Counted from the stretch's first letter, positions 40,944 to 50,377 are shown. The stretch is 58,995 bases of DNA from CAZOEL01 sp964578835 (GCA_964578835.1 CAZOEL010000042.1:1-58995); one strand, 5' to 3'. Program-made: numbers and translations. Notes: a model not told the origin generated them from the sequence alone.

Positions 40944-41534
40944 TCAGGACCTGAGTCGCCCTTTGGCAGTGAGGGCGACTCTTTCATATATTTCTTTTAC
41001 GACGATGATTGCCTTAACAGACTTTATTTCCACTACTTCCTCTGCGCTGAAATATTCCCGCAATCTCCAGGTTCCGTCGCTTTCTTTTGAAAAATACTCT
41101 ATGTGAACGGAATCCTGCTCGACCAAAAGGTAGTCGGTTAAGGTTTCTATGTTTCTGTAGGCAGTGAATTTTGATCCCCGGTCGTAGTCCTTGGTCGATT
41201 CCGACAAGACTTCCACTATAACGACCGGATTCACAATAGTGTCCGAACGACCTTCCGCAAATTTTATATCTCCGCAGACAACGGCAATATCCGGCGTATA
41301 GTGGATGTCTTTCTCAACCTGCACTCGCAAGTCACTCGCGAAGGCCTCGCATGAACCTTCCCGAAATTGTAAGTTCAGCAAGCTCGCGAGATTGAGCGTA
41401 ATTCTGTTGTGATTCGGCGTTCCCCCCGCCATGGCGAAAACATCGCCACAGTAGTATTCACTCCTATGTTCTGAGACATCCTCTCGGGCAAAGTACTCTT
41501 CGATACTGATCCGCTCTTTGCTTATCTTCAACAT
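40944..41534 (-). CDS. Uma2-family (DUF820) putative endonuclease
   Basis: A 196-residue Uma2 protein, the second of the window, not closely related to that at 205-768. Features: ISIEEYFAREDVSEHRSEYY, GTPNHNRITLNLASLL, YTPDIAVVCGD, IVEVLSESTKDYDRGSKFTA and YRNIETLTDYLLVEQD. The nuclease fold is likely and the target unknown. Its final codons run into the aldolase terminator hairpin. It is 46 bases from the cysteine synthase fusion on the same strand, so it may be a downstream neighbour or an independent accessory gene. Confidence 0.87.
   Translation of the reverse strand: MLKISKERISIEEYFAREDVSEHRSEYYCGDVFAMAGGTPNHNRITLNLASLLNLQFREGSCEAFASDLRVQVEKDIHYTPDIAVVCGDIKFAEGRSDTIVNPVVIVEVLSESTKDYDRGSKFTAYRNIETLTDYLLVEQDSVHIEYFSKESDGTWRLREYFSAEEVVEIKSVKAIIVVKEIYERVALTAKGRLRS
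40954..40985 (+). terminator. Intrinsic terminator after the aldolase gene
   Basis: GAGTCGCCCT (40954-40963) is perfectly complementary to AGGGCGACTC (40973-40982) around a 9-base loop, followed by TTTC and further T-rich sequence. It lies 12 bases past the aldolase stop and inside the last codons of the opposing Uma2 gene. Confidence 0.8.
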
Positions 41535-41580
41535 ATCTTAGATCCTTCATCCCGGTGGGAAGGCTTGTCGGTTGCGGCGT

Positions 41581-43899
41581 CTAGCCCCGCCTCTCCCAAC
41601 GATGTCCGCTCGGAGTATCGAACACTCTGATGCCTCGATCCAGTAATGCTTGTCTCAGTTGATCCGATTCTTCCCAGTTTTTGCACGCTCGGGCGCGTTC
41701 CCGTTTTCTTAGAAGATCTTCTTCCTCAGAGCTCAAGGGCTGCAGGTCCAGATCGAAAACACCGAGAATATCGTTTAGCTTCTGTAAAAGGACCCGGATT
41801 TCCTTGCGTTGCGCCTCGTTGAATTCTCCCCTGTCCAGGATGGGATTTGTCAGCCGAACGAATTTAAAGAGAGAAGCCAGCGCTCCCGGTACGTTCAAAT
41901 CATCGGCCAGAGCGTCAAAAAAGCTCTGTTCCGCCGAATAGATGGTTTCCAGCAGAGTCGTGTTCTCACACTTTCCGCTCGCCGAATATTGAACGCGACT
42001 GATAAACTCTCTAAGCCGCTTATAACCCTGGACGGCATTCTCTATGTTCTCCAGGTTTGCGTGTATGGGCTTTCTGTAGTGAGTCCCGAGAAGCCAGTAT
42101 CTCAGCTCCTGGTAGGAATACCCCCGCGCTGCAAGGTCCCGCACGGCCATGGTCTCATCCAGGAAATCGTCTTCCTTCTTTTCTCTTTCGGCCCAAACAC
42201 GCTCGCAAACCATCCACGTATTGGCGAAGGGCTTCCCTGTCAGCGCCTCTCCTACTTCCCTTACATTTTCGAGGTGCGGGAAGAGAAAGTCCACACTGCT
42301 TATCTGGATGTCGATCGGGCTTCCCAGATGGTATACGGCAACCGCCGCGGCCGCAATATGCCAGCTTGGAAGCACGTTGCCCCAATCTGTCTTCATACAC
42401 ATGCCGTGCTTGAGCTCTGCGAGAGTCGCACGCTTCAAGAGCGTAAAATCCCTCGGGTTGAGCTTTTCATAAGCATCGAGGTCAACGGTTGTGCCGAGTC
42501 GAATCTTTTTCGGGTCTATTCTCGAGAGTGAGCCGTAATTTTTGCTCTTTGCGAGATTGAAATAAACGGAGCGAAGCTTTTCGTACGCAAGGCCCTTATC
42601 GACAAGCGATCGGGTGAAATCGATTATGGTGTCCATGTGCTCGGTGATGCGCGGATAGCGGTAAGCTCTCTGAATGCCCAGCCGGTCGAGATCTTTGATG
42701 ATGTCATCCATTCTCTGCTGGGTGTAGGAGGCGAGGCTCGTTTTCGCTGAAAGCGATCCCTGGATCGTGCGACTTTCCATGTCCGCGATCATCACCACCT
42801 GATTTGCCGAAAAACCTTTGGCTTGAACGAAACGGCTCAGGAGGTCGCCAAGAAGGAATCGTCGCGATCCTTCGATGCTCAGCGGACTGTCGAGCGGAGG
42901 ACCGGTTATGAAAATGCGGACTTTACCTTCCCTCACCGGCTTGAATGCGTTTTTTTTTCTCGAGAGCAGATTGTAAAAGCAAAAATCCGGCTCCAGCATG
43001 GTCGTAAAAAGGTTGGTGCTGAGATAGCGATCCCCGCCATCCGGAAGCACCACGACGACAATGCCGTCCTCGCGCTCTTCCGCAATTTTTACAGCCGCAG
43101 CCATAGCCGCTCCAGAGCTCATTCCGACGAAAATGCCCTCCTCGCGCGCCAGCCGACGGGCCATTTCGAAGGCTTCCTCGTCTTTTACGTTCACGACCCT
43201 ATCGAGAAAATATCGATCGAAGATGCCGGGAACATAGGACTCCTTCATGTTTTTCAGCCCCTGGATTTTGTGTCCGGAATAGGGCTCTACGGCAATGACT
43301 TCGATCGCCTCGTTCCGGCTCTTCATGGCGCGCTGGATGCCCATCGCAGTGCCGCTGGTGCCCAGCGTGAGCACTACCGCATTGACCTTCCCGTCCGTTT
43401 GGTCGTAGATCTCGGGCCCCGTGCCGAATTCGTGGGCGGCGGGGTTGGCGGGATTGTTGAACTGATCCGGCATGAAATAGCGGTCCGGGTTCTCCCTCAC
43501 CAGCCTGTACACTTCCTCAATGGCGCCGTCTGTGCCCATGGAGCCCGGAGTGAGAAGAATCTCGGCCCCGAGCGCCTTGAGTATTTTCTGCCGCTCGAGG
43601 CTTGCGGTCTCTGACATCGCGAGCAAAAGCCGGTAGCCTTTGACTGCGGCGACCACCGCCAGACCGATTCCCGTATTCCCGCTCGTTGCTTCGATAATGG
43701 TCTTATCGGGAGTCAGAAGTCCCTCGCGCTCCGCCGTTTCGATCATCATCAGAGCCGTTCGGTCTTTGATGGAGCCGCCCGGGTTGGATGTTTCCACTTT
43801 GGCGTAAAGAGTGACATTCGGGTTCGGATTCAGACGATTGATGCGTATAAGAGGAGTGTTTCCGATGCATTCCAGGACATTAGAAAATACGTTCTTCAT
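41581..43899 (-). CDS. Cysteine synthase fused to a degenerate cysteinyl-tRNA synthetase
   Basis: A 772-residue fusion. Residues 1-305 form a complete cysteine synthase (CysK/CysM), a PLP enzyme making cysteine from an activated serine: SNPGGSIKDR with Lys45, ATSGNTGIGLA, LGTSGTAMG and DGGDRYLSTN. Residues about 326-772 follow CysRS: NPRDFTLLKRATL, PSWHIAAAAVAVYHLG, LFPHLENV and YWLLGTHYRKP. Its catalytic motifs are lost: CGPTVY is TGPPLD, HIGH is LSIEG, ECSAM is AAAAV, and KMSKS is absent (REKKEDDFLDE). Only one of four zinc ligands (H542) remains. It is likely non-charging; it may sense tRNA-Cys or regulate the synthase, which is inference. AAGG lies before ATG. Confidence 0.93.
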   Translation of the reverse strand: MKNVFSNVLECIGNTPLIRINRLNPNPNVTLYAKVETSNPGGSIKDRTALMMIETAEREGLLTPDKTIIEATSGNTGIGLAVVAAVKGYRLLLAMSETASLERQKILKALGAEILLTPGSMGTDGAIEEVYRLVRENPDRYFMPDQFNNPANPAAHEFGTGPEIYDQTDGKVNAVVLTLGTSGTAMGIQRAMKSRNEAIEVIAVEPYSGHKIQGLKNMKESYVPGIFDRYFLDRVVNVKDEEAFEMARRLAREEGIFVGMSSGAAMAAAVKIAEEREDGIVVVVLPDGGDRYLSTNLFTTMLEPDFCFYNLLSRKKNAFKPVREGKVRIFITGPPLDSPLSIEGSRRFLLGDLLSRFVQAKGFSANQVVMIADMESRTIQGSLSAKTSLASYTQQRMDDIIKDLDRLGIQRAYRYPRITEHMDTIIDFTRSLVDKGLAYEKLRSVYFNLAKSKNYGSLSRIDPKKIRLGTTVDLDAYEKLNPRDFTLLKRATLAELKHGMCMKTDWGNVLPSWHIAAAAVAVYHLGSPIDIQISSVDFLFPHLENVREVGEALTGKPFANTWMVCERVWAEREKKEDDFLDETMAVRDLAARGYSYQELRYWLLGTHYRKPIHANLENIENAVQGYKRLREFISRVQYSASGKCENTTLLETIYSAEQSFFDALADDLNVPGALASLFKFVRLTNPILDRGEFNEAQRKEIRVLLQKLNDILGVFDLDLQPLSSEEEDLLRKRERARACKNWEESDQLRQALLDRGIRVFDTPSGHRWERRG

Positions 43900-43944
43900 G
43901 GTCGCCTTGTTGCCTATCTATGTGGTCAGGAGTATTTCCCATCG

Positions 43945-44178
43945 CTAGCGGTGGGTGCGTGATTCAACGTCCAGGGAGTTCCTTAATCTCTTAAAAAAAA
44001 CGAGCACTCTTATTTCCAAATTGTCACATAACAGGCCTCTCTGCCGGTCAATCTCGCGGAATGCTTTCAATCCGGCGGAATCGGCCACGCCCGGAGCCTC
44101 TATTATAGCCTCCCAAGCAAGCCGCGCCCACTTCTTACGGAGCATTTCCATATATGCAGCATCATTGCTTTTTGTCAA
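43945..44178 (-). CDS. Possible small hypothetical protein upstream of the cysteine synthase fusion
   Basis: A 77-residue frame from a TTG (44178), or from ATG 44151 (MEMLRKKWARLAWEAIIEAP). It has a plausible amphipathic composition but no recognised family, and no clear ribosome binding site. If real it would be co-transcribed with the fusion gene. It may be non-coding; the rest of 43900-44286 shows no gene. Confidence 0.3.
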   Translation of the reverse strand: MTKSNDAAYMEMLRKKWARLAWEAIIEAPGVADSAGLKAFREIDRQRGLLCDNLEIRVLVFFKRLRNSLDVESRTHR

Positions 44179-44286
44179 AATGTTTCATCGAATCTTTTTC
44201 CTCGACCTTTTATCTTTCGCCTTTCCGCTAATTCATATACATTGCAGAGTGATCATTCCCACTCTATTATGAGGCGCCAATATTCA

Positions 44287-46956
44287 ATGAATAATCTCGA
44301 TCTTCAGAACCAACTCCTCGACCTCATCCCAAAAGGCTACAGCGTCGTTACGGAAACCGAGAGATTCGCCCATCAGCTCCATTGGCGATATCGGCGCAGG
44401 CGAGCCGCGGAAGTGGAGTCTGCCTGGGATTCTCCACGCATCCTCACGCTCAACCGTTGGATGGAGCGATGCTGGGAGGATAGCTGGCCTGGTTGCTGGC
44501 CCGCTTCCGATTTCACGAGATGGAAAATCCTTGGGCAGGCGATCGATCATACCCCCCCTCCCGAACCTCTCAATTGCGATATTCCGCTGATCCTGGCCGT
44601 GGACGAGTGTTTCGGTCATTGTTTGCGCTATGGAATTGATCCCGGCCACGGGGAGCCTTCCAATCGACTTGTGGAGTGGCGAAGAGATCTCTGGCCTCAC
44701 TTCAAAAGGGAGTTGGAGAATGCAGGATACTTTCATCCGGCCTCCCTTCCCGAAATGATTTGCACAAGGCTTCTCCCCAGCTCGGGCTTTTGGCCGGGCA
44801 AGACCCTGTTTTTTGGCTTCGAATTTCCCGGTCACTGGGAGACAGTCCTCATCCATGGCCTTCTCGGAAGAGAAATGAACCTTAGCTTCAACCTGCCTCG
44901 ATGCGAGGCGAGAAGCCCGGGGCTCGCCTTCACAGACCCGGAACAGGAGATCTACTGGATCCTCGAAGATTTGACCTCCGCAGCCGAAGTCTTCCCCTTG
45001 CATGAATTGGCTGTAGCGGTGCTCGATCCCGACACGTACTCGCCTCTCATCGCGAGGGGCCTCGAGAGTCTTTTCGGCCGGCCACTGCTCGGGGAACAGG
45101 CAGCCTACAACCTCTTTCCCGACGATTCTCTTTCCAATGCTCCTCTTTTCCGTGCGGCCTTTCTTCCCGTGGATTTCTCGCTGGACGATCAGCCGCGAGC
45201 GCTGCTCCTGGCCCTTCTCCGTTCGCCATATTACGGCTACTTTGCCCGGAGGAGCCGCGCACTCGCCCAATGGGATCGAACCTGGAGGCGGCAGGCGGCG
45301 GAACGGGGAGTAAAGGCCCTCTTATCGATCCTGAGCGAGGCGGAAAAAGAAGCTTTGCCGCTCAAAGGCAACGAACTGCTTGAAGGCCTGGCGATCTTCC
45401 TCGAACGCCGTTCGCGTCCTTGCTCTGCGTGGGTGAAGGCTCTCCAGAATTTCTGGGATCGGATGCAATTCCCCATTCTTGCCGATGAAGCCGATCAGAT
45501 TGCCTGGCGACAGCTCACCGAGCTTCTCCAGAAACTGGCGACGGGATTCTCTTCGCACGCCGTGACGCTCAGCGAATTTTATGGATGGTTGAAAGCCGCC
45601 GCGGATAAAGCGCCTATTCAGAAGACAGGACTTGAAGATGCCGGAATTCAGGTCGTCGGGGCTCTCGATGCGCGAGGCCTTTCTTTCAAGCGTCTGTATA
45701 TACCTGGCCTTATCTCCGGCGCTCTTCCCCGACCCGTGCGCCCTCTTCCGCTCCTTGACTCTTCTGAAAGAAAGCGGGTGCAGGGCGGCAGCGCCGAAAG
45801 TCAGTTTGAATTCGGAAGGCTGCTTTTCCTGAATCTTCAGGCGGCCGCCGATCAAGTGACAGTTACTCGTCCCATGATGAGCGCAAAAGGGGATATGCTT
45901 CTTCCATCTCCTTTCCAGCCGGAGGGTGAGGAGATAAAATATAGTCCCGTTATCCCCTGGAGACAGTTTCTACCCGCGCTTCAAAGAGCCCGCTGGCTGG
46001 TTGACGGAATTGCGGGGATTTCTGAAGCGGCGGGCGAGATAGACACTGCCGGGGAAGGCCTCACACCCGATGATGCGGCTTCCGACGCATACTCGGTGGA
46101 TTGTTTTGCGGCTCCCAATGAAATCTCAGTCAGCAGTCTCGAGGCTCTCATTGAATGTCATAGCCGATTCTTTTTCGAGACGATTCTTCGGCTGGAGCCC
46201 CTGCCAGAGCCTCAACGCGGCCTGGACCCGAGGAGCCGCGGCGAGATGACGCACAAAATCCTGGCTGACTTCGGCAGGAAGATTCCGGGCGCCGAGGAAT
46301 CGCCCGCTTCGTGGGAGGATCTTCTCTGTAGCCTCAAAGAAGTCGTTGATAAAGCCTTTGAGCCCTGCAACGACAGTGCGCTCTGGAAGGTTGAGAAGAA
46401 AAGGCTTCTCGGCATGGGAGGAAATTCCCCGGGGCTCCTTGTTGAATGGCTTCGCAAGGAGCTGGAGAGGCTCCAAAACGGATGGCGATGGCTGGCCCTG
46501 GAAAGCTCTTTTTCCGGGTTGAGGCTCGGGGAACGGCTGGTCGCCATCAAAGGACGTCTGGACCGCGTGGATTGCCACCCGGAGGAGGGAGTCATTTGCT
46601 GGGATTATAAAACCGGCAGGATTCCCGGCCCTAAAGAGATATGGGAGGAATTGACAAGCCCGCAGCTTCCCGTCTACCTGATTGCAATCGACAGAGGATT
46701 GATCAAAGAGATATCAAAAGGATTCGGCGCTCACTCCGCAGGCTACATAGATCTTCGCTCCATTCGCCATCTCAAGCATCAGTGCGCAATGAAGGGGACC
46801 GAGGAGACGCTCGCTCTGCTCGAAAGCTGCGAGGAGCGAATCTCCGCAGTTCTTTCCAGCCTCGAGCATGGCGACTTCCCTCCTCGATGGATGAATCAGT
46901 CTTGCGACTTCTCATGCCCATACATTTGCATTTGCGGCAAGCCGTCATCCGGTTGA
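44287..46956 (+). CDS. AddB/RecB-family PD-(D/E)XK nuclease with an Fe-S cluster
   Basis: An 889-residue protein starting at ATG 44287. There is no Walker A, so it is not an active helicase, but the helicase-like middle is degenerate (VVGALDARGLSFKRLYIPGL, QFEFGRLLFLNL). The C-terminal nuclease has ISVSSLEALIECHSRFFFET (first Fe-S Cys), GRLDRVD, CWDYKTG (metal Asp-Glu/Lys site) and SCDFSCPYICIC for the remaining cysteines. AddB-like proteins work with an AddA helicase-nuclease in end-resection; no AddA is adjacent. It could also be a stand-alone exonuclease. Strand opposite the cysteine synthase. Confidence 0.8.
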   Translation: MNNLDLQNQLLDLIPKGYSVVTETERFAHQLHWRYRRRRAAEVESAWDSPRILTLNRWMERCWEDSWPGCWPASDFTRWKILGQAIDHTPPPEPLNCDIPLILAVDECFGHCLRYGIDPGHGEPSNRLVEWRRDLWPHFKRELENAGYFHPASLPEMICTRLLPSSGFWPGKTLFFGFEFPGHWETVLIHGLLGREMNLSFNLPRCEARSPGLAFTDPEQEIYWILEDLTSAAEVFPLHELAVAVLDPDTYSPLIARGLESLFGRPLLGEQAAYNLFPDDSLSNAPLFRAAFLPVDFSLDDQPRALLLALLRSPYYGYFARRSRALAQWDRTWRRQAAERGVKALLSILSEAEKEALPLKGNELLEGLAIFLERRSRPCSAWVKALQNFWDRMQFPILADEADQIAWRQLTELLQKLATGFSSHAVTLSEFYGWLKAAADKAPIQKTGLEDAGIQVVGALDARGLSFKRLYIPGLISGALPRPVRPLPLLDSSERKRVQGGSAESQFEFGRLLFLNLQAAADQVTVTRPMMSAKGDMLLPSPFQPEGEEIKYSPVIPWRQFLPALQRARWLVDGIAGISEAAGEIDTAGEGLTPDDAASDAYSVDCFAAPNEISVSSLEALIECHSRFFFETILRLEPLPEPQRGLDPRSRGEMTHKILADFGRKIPGAEESPASWEDLLCSLKEVVDKAFEPCNDSALWKVEKKRLLGMGGNSPGLLVEWLRKELERLQNGWRWLALESSFSGLRLGERLVAIKGRLDRVDCHPEEGVICWDYKTGRIPGPKEIWEELTSPQLPVYLIAIDRGLIKEISKGFGAHSAGYIDLRSIRHLKHQCAMKGTEETLALLESCEERISAVLSSLEHGDFPPRWMNQSCDFSCPYICICGKPSSG

Positions 46957-46991
46957 TCCCACAGCAGCGCGGAGGCGAGCATTGATGAGGC

Positions 46992-47025
46992 AAAGAGGCG
47001 CAAATCTTCTGGTTTGCGCCTCTTT
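46992..47025 (+). terminator. Intrinsic terminator after the AddB-like gene
   Basis: AAAGAGGCGCAAA (46992-47004) and TTTGCGCCTCTTT (47013-47025) form a 13-bp perfect stem with an 8-base loop, ending in TTT. It lies 35 bases after the stop of the nuclease gene. Confidence 0.8.
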
Positions 47026-47076
47026 CATGGCTGAAATGGAAATGAGGCCGGGAAAATTTGACGATATCTCGGTCGG

Positions 47077-47105
47077 TTGACGTCACTGGTTCTTGGAGGT
47101 ATAAA
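47077..47105 (+). promoter_or_regulatory. Sigma70-type promoter for panE, with a ~300-base leader
   Basis: TTGACG (47077-47082), a 17-base spacer and TATAAA (47100-47105) form a close match to the vegetative consensus. Transcription would start near 47112, leaving almost 300 bases before the panE ATG at 47409. That leader holds a TTGCCGG/CCGGCAA hairpin (47267-47273 with 47280-47286) and two T-runs. I recognise no known riboswitch in it. Confidence 0.65.
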
Positions 47106-47408
47106 GGCGTGTCTTGCCGCATCGGAATTTCCAGATTAATAAGAGGGAAGAAAGTGTCGGTTCCAAGATCGATTCCTCTGCATTTTCATCTCGGATCCTT
47201 CCCCTGTTGGATCTCGGGACTGATGGGTTGAGGAATCTTCATGCCCCTGGTTTGGTTTTTTTGAGCTTGCCGGCTCATCCCGGCAAATCACAGGCTACGT
47301 CTTTTTTTGTGAACCTTCACGTCGGTTCGCGCCGAGCAGAACAAGCTTGAATGAATATTGGCATTTTTTTCCGTTCATCAATTCCCGGCAATCGAGAAGG
47401 AGCAATCC

Positions 47409-48362
47409 ATGAAAATCGGGGTGATAGGCACAGGTGGGGTTGGTGGTTACTTTGGCGGCTTATTGGCTCGCGCAGGCCTTGACATTCATTTTCTCGCCCG
47501 CGGCAAGCACCGACAATCCCTTCTCGAAGAGGGACTGCAGGTTGTTTCGAGTCAGGGCAGCTTTCGAGTCATGATACACGTGACTTCGGAGCCGGAGGAA
47601 ATAGGTCCCGTGGATTTGCTGCTCTTCTGCGTCAAATCCTATGATACTCTGGAGGTCGCCCGCTCCATTGCGCCCATGGTGGAGGAAGACACCGTCGTCC
47701 TGACTTTGCAAAACGGCATAGACAATGTCGACAAGCTCATTCAACTCTATGAAGAAGACCGCGTGATGGGAGGAACGGCTTTTATAGAGGCTTCGATTGC
47801 CGCGCCGGGCGTCATTGCTCATAGTGGAAAAAGCGCGCGCCTCATCTTCGGAGAGCTTTCCGGCAAGCAGACCAGCCGGGCTGAAAGGATATTCGACCTT
47901 TTCAAGAAAGCCGATATCGACGCTGAGCTGAGCACGGACATACACCAGGTCTTATGGTCCAAATTTCTTTTCATCTGCGCTATCCATGGCGTGAGCACCC
48001 TCTCCAGGGCGCCTCTGGGGTTGGTCCTTTCCTGTCCCGAAACGCGTGAGCTCGTCGCCGGCGTCATGCGAGAAGTAGAGACACTAGCCCTCAGGCGGGG
48101 AATCCATTTGTCCGAGCAGGCTGTTCCGGAAGCGATCGCCCTTGCCGAATCGTATAATAAGAGATTCAAATGCTCGATGCTGCGGGATTTCGAATGGCGT
48201 AGACCGATGGAGGTTGAAGCGCTCAACGGAATGGTGGTGAAGCTCGGCAAGGAATCGGGGATTGAAACGCCCCTGAATCAGGCTATTTACGCCTGTCTCA
48301 AGCTCGAAAACCAGAAAATTGTCGATCCCTTCTGGGCCAGCCAGCTGGAGGATTTTGACTGA
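47409..48362 (+). CDS. panE: 2-dehydropantoate (ketopantoate) 2-reductase
   Basis: A 317-residue NADPH-dependent reductase making pantoate for coenzyme A. MKIGVIGTGGVGGYFGGLLA (Rossmann GxGxxG), LLFCVKSYDT, LTLQNGID, the ketopantoate site KFLFICAIHGVSTLSRAPLG, and RPMEVEALNGMVVKLGKE (catalytic and C-terminal Lys/Glu region). ATG 47409 is preceded by AAGGAG; an upstream start has none. It lies after a promoter at 47077 and before a histidine kinase gene. Confidence 0.93.
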   Translation: MKIGVIGTGGVGGYFGGLLARAGLDIHFLARGKHRQSLLEEGLQVVSSQGSFRVMIHVTSEPEEIGPVDLLLFCVKSYDTLEVARSIAPMVEEDTVVLTLQNGIDNVDKLIQLYEEDRVMGGTAFIEASIAAPGVIAHSGKSARLIFGELSGKQTSRAERIFDLFKKADIDAELSTDIHQVLWSKFLFICAIHGVSTLSRAPLGLVLSCPETRELVAGVMREVETLALRRGIHLSEQAVPEAIALAESYNKRFKCSMLRDFEWRRPMEVEALNGMVVKLGKESGIETPLNQAIYACLKLENQKIVDPFWASQLEDFD

Positions 48363-48595
48363 GCTTCATTTGTAAATCCGCCCTTTCTCAAAACGATTTC
48401 CTCCCGAAGCGGCAGCTTTCCCGCCTGCCCATCCGCAGCGAGCTCAAGCGCTGTTTCGGGAACGCAGACCTCCCCTTTTTGCGCTATTTGACTCTGGCGA
48501 ACGATTCCTCCAGATACTATACTGATACGAAGGATTACATATTTCTTCGTTGCAGAGATGGAAAGCGCTAAGGGGTTTTTATCCCTTGAAGACTT

Positions 48596-50377
48596 GTGGA
48601 ATGGACAGGCCGGAATACGTTGGAACAAAAACTCACACCCGCCCGAATTACAATCATATACCTTCTCGTTGGTGGGACCTGGATATTGGGCTCAGACGAG
48701 CTCGCCTCTTTGTTTGTTTCCGACCGGGAAACGCTCACCCATCTGCAGACCTTCAAAGGATGGTTTTTTGTCGCCACAACGGCGGCTATGCTATATGCGC
48801 TCATGCGCGCCGCCAACCTCTCGCTCGTCAAGGCGCAGAATGCTCTTGCAGCTTCGGAAAAACGATACAGAACGATAGGCGAGTTGATTCCTTTCGGGGT
48901 TTGGGTGACGGACCGGGACGGGAATGTCGTTTATCTTAGCGACTCATTTCTCGAGATGCTGGGCATGTCCCTTGAGGAATGCAGGAGCAATGGATGGGTG
49001 TCCCGGCTTCCGCCAGAAACTGCCGAAAAATTGCTCAGCGATTGGCAATCCTGCCTGGAGGGCGCCTGCTTCTGGGATTATGAATTCGACATCATCAACA
49101 AGGACGGGGATTATTGCACCATACTGAGCCGTGGCGTTCCGCTCGAAGACGACAGCGGCTCTACGCTCTCCTGGGTCGGAATAAACGTCGACATCACACA
49201 GCGGAAAAAAGTGGAGGAAGCCCTAAGGGAGTCTGAAGAAAAGCACCGAGCCCTGATTGAAGCGTCTTCCGATGGGATTTTCGTCGTCGATCGGAAGCGG
49301 CGCATCACTTCATGCAATCAGGCTTTTCTTGACCTCTTCGGTTATGAAAAGGAAGAAATGGAGGGGATGTCCGCCAAGATTCTTCACCCCTCGGAAACAA
49401 GCTTTCTCACGTATGGCGAGAAGGCTTATCCCGTGATGGAATCTGGAAAACCTTTCAGAACGGAATGGGAGTACATGCGAAAGGACGGCTCGCTTATTCC
49501 CCTTGAAGGCTCGATGTCCGCCCTACGCGCGTCCGATGGATCGATTACCGGTTTTGTCGGCATCTTACGCGATATAACGGACAGGAGAAAATCCGAGGCG
49601 GAGCTGATAAGGCATCGGAATCATCTGGAAGAAATGGTGAAGGAGCGGACCAACGAATTGGAAGCGGCTCAGAAGGCTCTGATTCAGAAAGAGAAGCTGA
49701 AGACCCTGGGGGCCATATCGGCTGAAGTAGCCCACGAGATTCGAAATCCTCTGGTTTCGATAGGAGGATTTGCAAAACGTCTTCAGAAAAAGCTTCCCCA
49801 TTCCCCTGAAGTGGATATCATCCTGAGCGAATCCAGTCGCTTGGAGGGTATCCTCGATAGAATCAAGAACTATCTCAAACCAATCCAAATGCAGCCCGAA
49901 GCTTGTGTTGTAAACTCCGTTGTGGAGGATACCGTGGAGCTTCTCTCGCCGGAGCTTACCACGAAGAACATCTCCTGGAGCCTGAAGCTATTTCCCTGCC
50001 TGGCGCCCGCCTATGTAGACCCGGCCATACTCAGGGAAATCCTAGTGAATGTGATAAAAAACTCCATGAAGCTGATGGACGGGAAGGGAACGCTGAGCAT
50101 TAAGACTTTTGAAAGCGAGCGCAGCATCAACATAAGCTTCCGGAATCCTGCAAAAAGGGAGAAAGTCAAAGACCCGGAGGTTCTTTTCATGCCCTTTGAA
50201 GAAGGAGGACAGGGAGTCGGCCTTCCACTCTCATACCGGCTGCTGAAAGAGATGGGGGGACTGCTTACCTTTACGGATGAAGGCAATGAAGTTGTCTTCA
50301 CAGTGAGTTTGATCAAATTAATTCATTCGGAATCCACGGGGGAATGCAAACCGCCTGCCGGACATGGGCAGGGCTGA
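48596..50377 (+). CDS. Membrane sensor histidine kinase with two PAS domains
   Basis: A 593-residue kinase. Two membrane segments lie at about 18-32 and 56-72, then PAS domains at about 90-205 (YRTIGELIPFGVWVTDRDGN, with PAC INVDITQRKKVEEAL) and 215-332 (HRALIEASSDGIFVVDR). A coiled-coil linker HLEEMVKERTNELEAAQKAL precedes the H-box AISAEVAHEIRNPL (His380), N-box ILVNVIKNSMKLM and G-box EEGGQGVGLPLSYRLLKEMG. GTG start has weak site. No response regulator is adjacent, so its partner is unknown. Confidence 0.9.
   Translation: MEWTGRNTLEQKLTPARITIIYLLVGGTWILGSDELASLFVSDRETLTHLQTFKGWFFVATTAAMLYALMRAANLSLVKAQNALAASEKRYRTIGELIPFGVWVTDRDGNVVYLSDSFLEMLGMSLEECRSNGWVSRLPPETAEKLLSDWQSCLEGACFWDYEFDIINKDGDYCTILSRGVPLEDDSGSTLSWVGINVDITQRKKVEEALRESEEKHRALIEASSDGIFVVDRKRRITSCNQAFLDLFGYEKEEMEGMSAKILHPSETSFLTYGEKAYPVMESGKPFRTEWEYMRKDGSLIPLEGSMSALRASDGSITGFVGILRDITDRRKSEAELIRHRNHLEEMVKERTNELEAAQKALIQKEKLKTLGAISAEVAHEIRNPLVSIGGFAKRLQKKLPHSPEVDIILSESSRLEGILDRIKNYLKPIQMQPEACVVNSVVEDTVELLSPELTTKNISWSLKLFPCLAPAYVDPAILREILVNVIKNSMKLMDGKGTLSIKTFESERSINISFRNPAKREKVKDPEVLFMPFEEGGQGVGLPLSYRLLKEMGGLLTFTDEGNEVVFTVSLIKLIHSESTGECKPPAGHGQG

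Noticed and set aside
47114..47350. Small gene in the panE leader
   Set aside because: No ribosome binding site or family match; composition looks random. The region is more likely untranslated.
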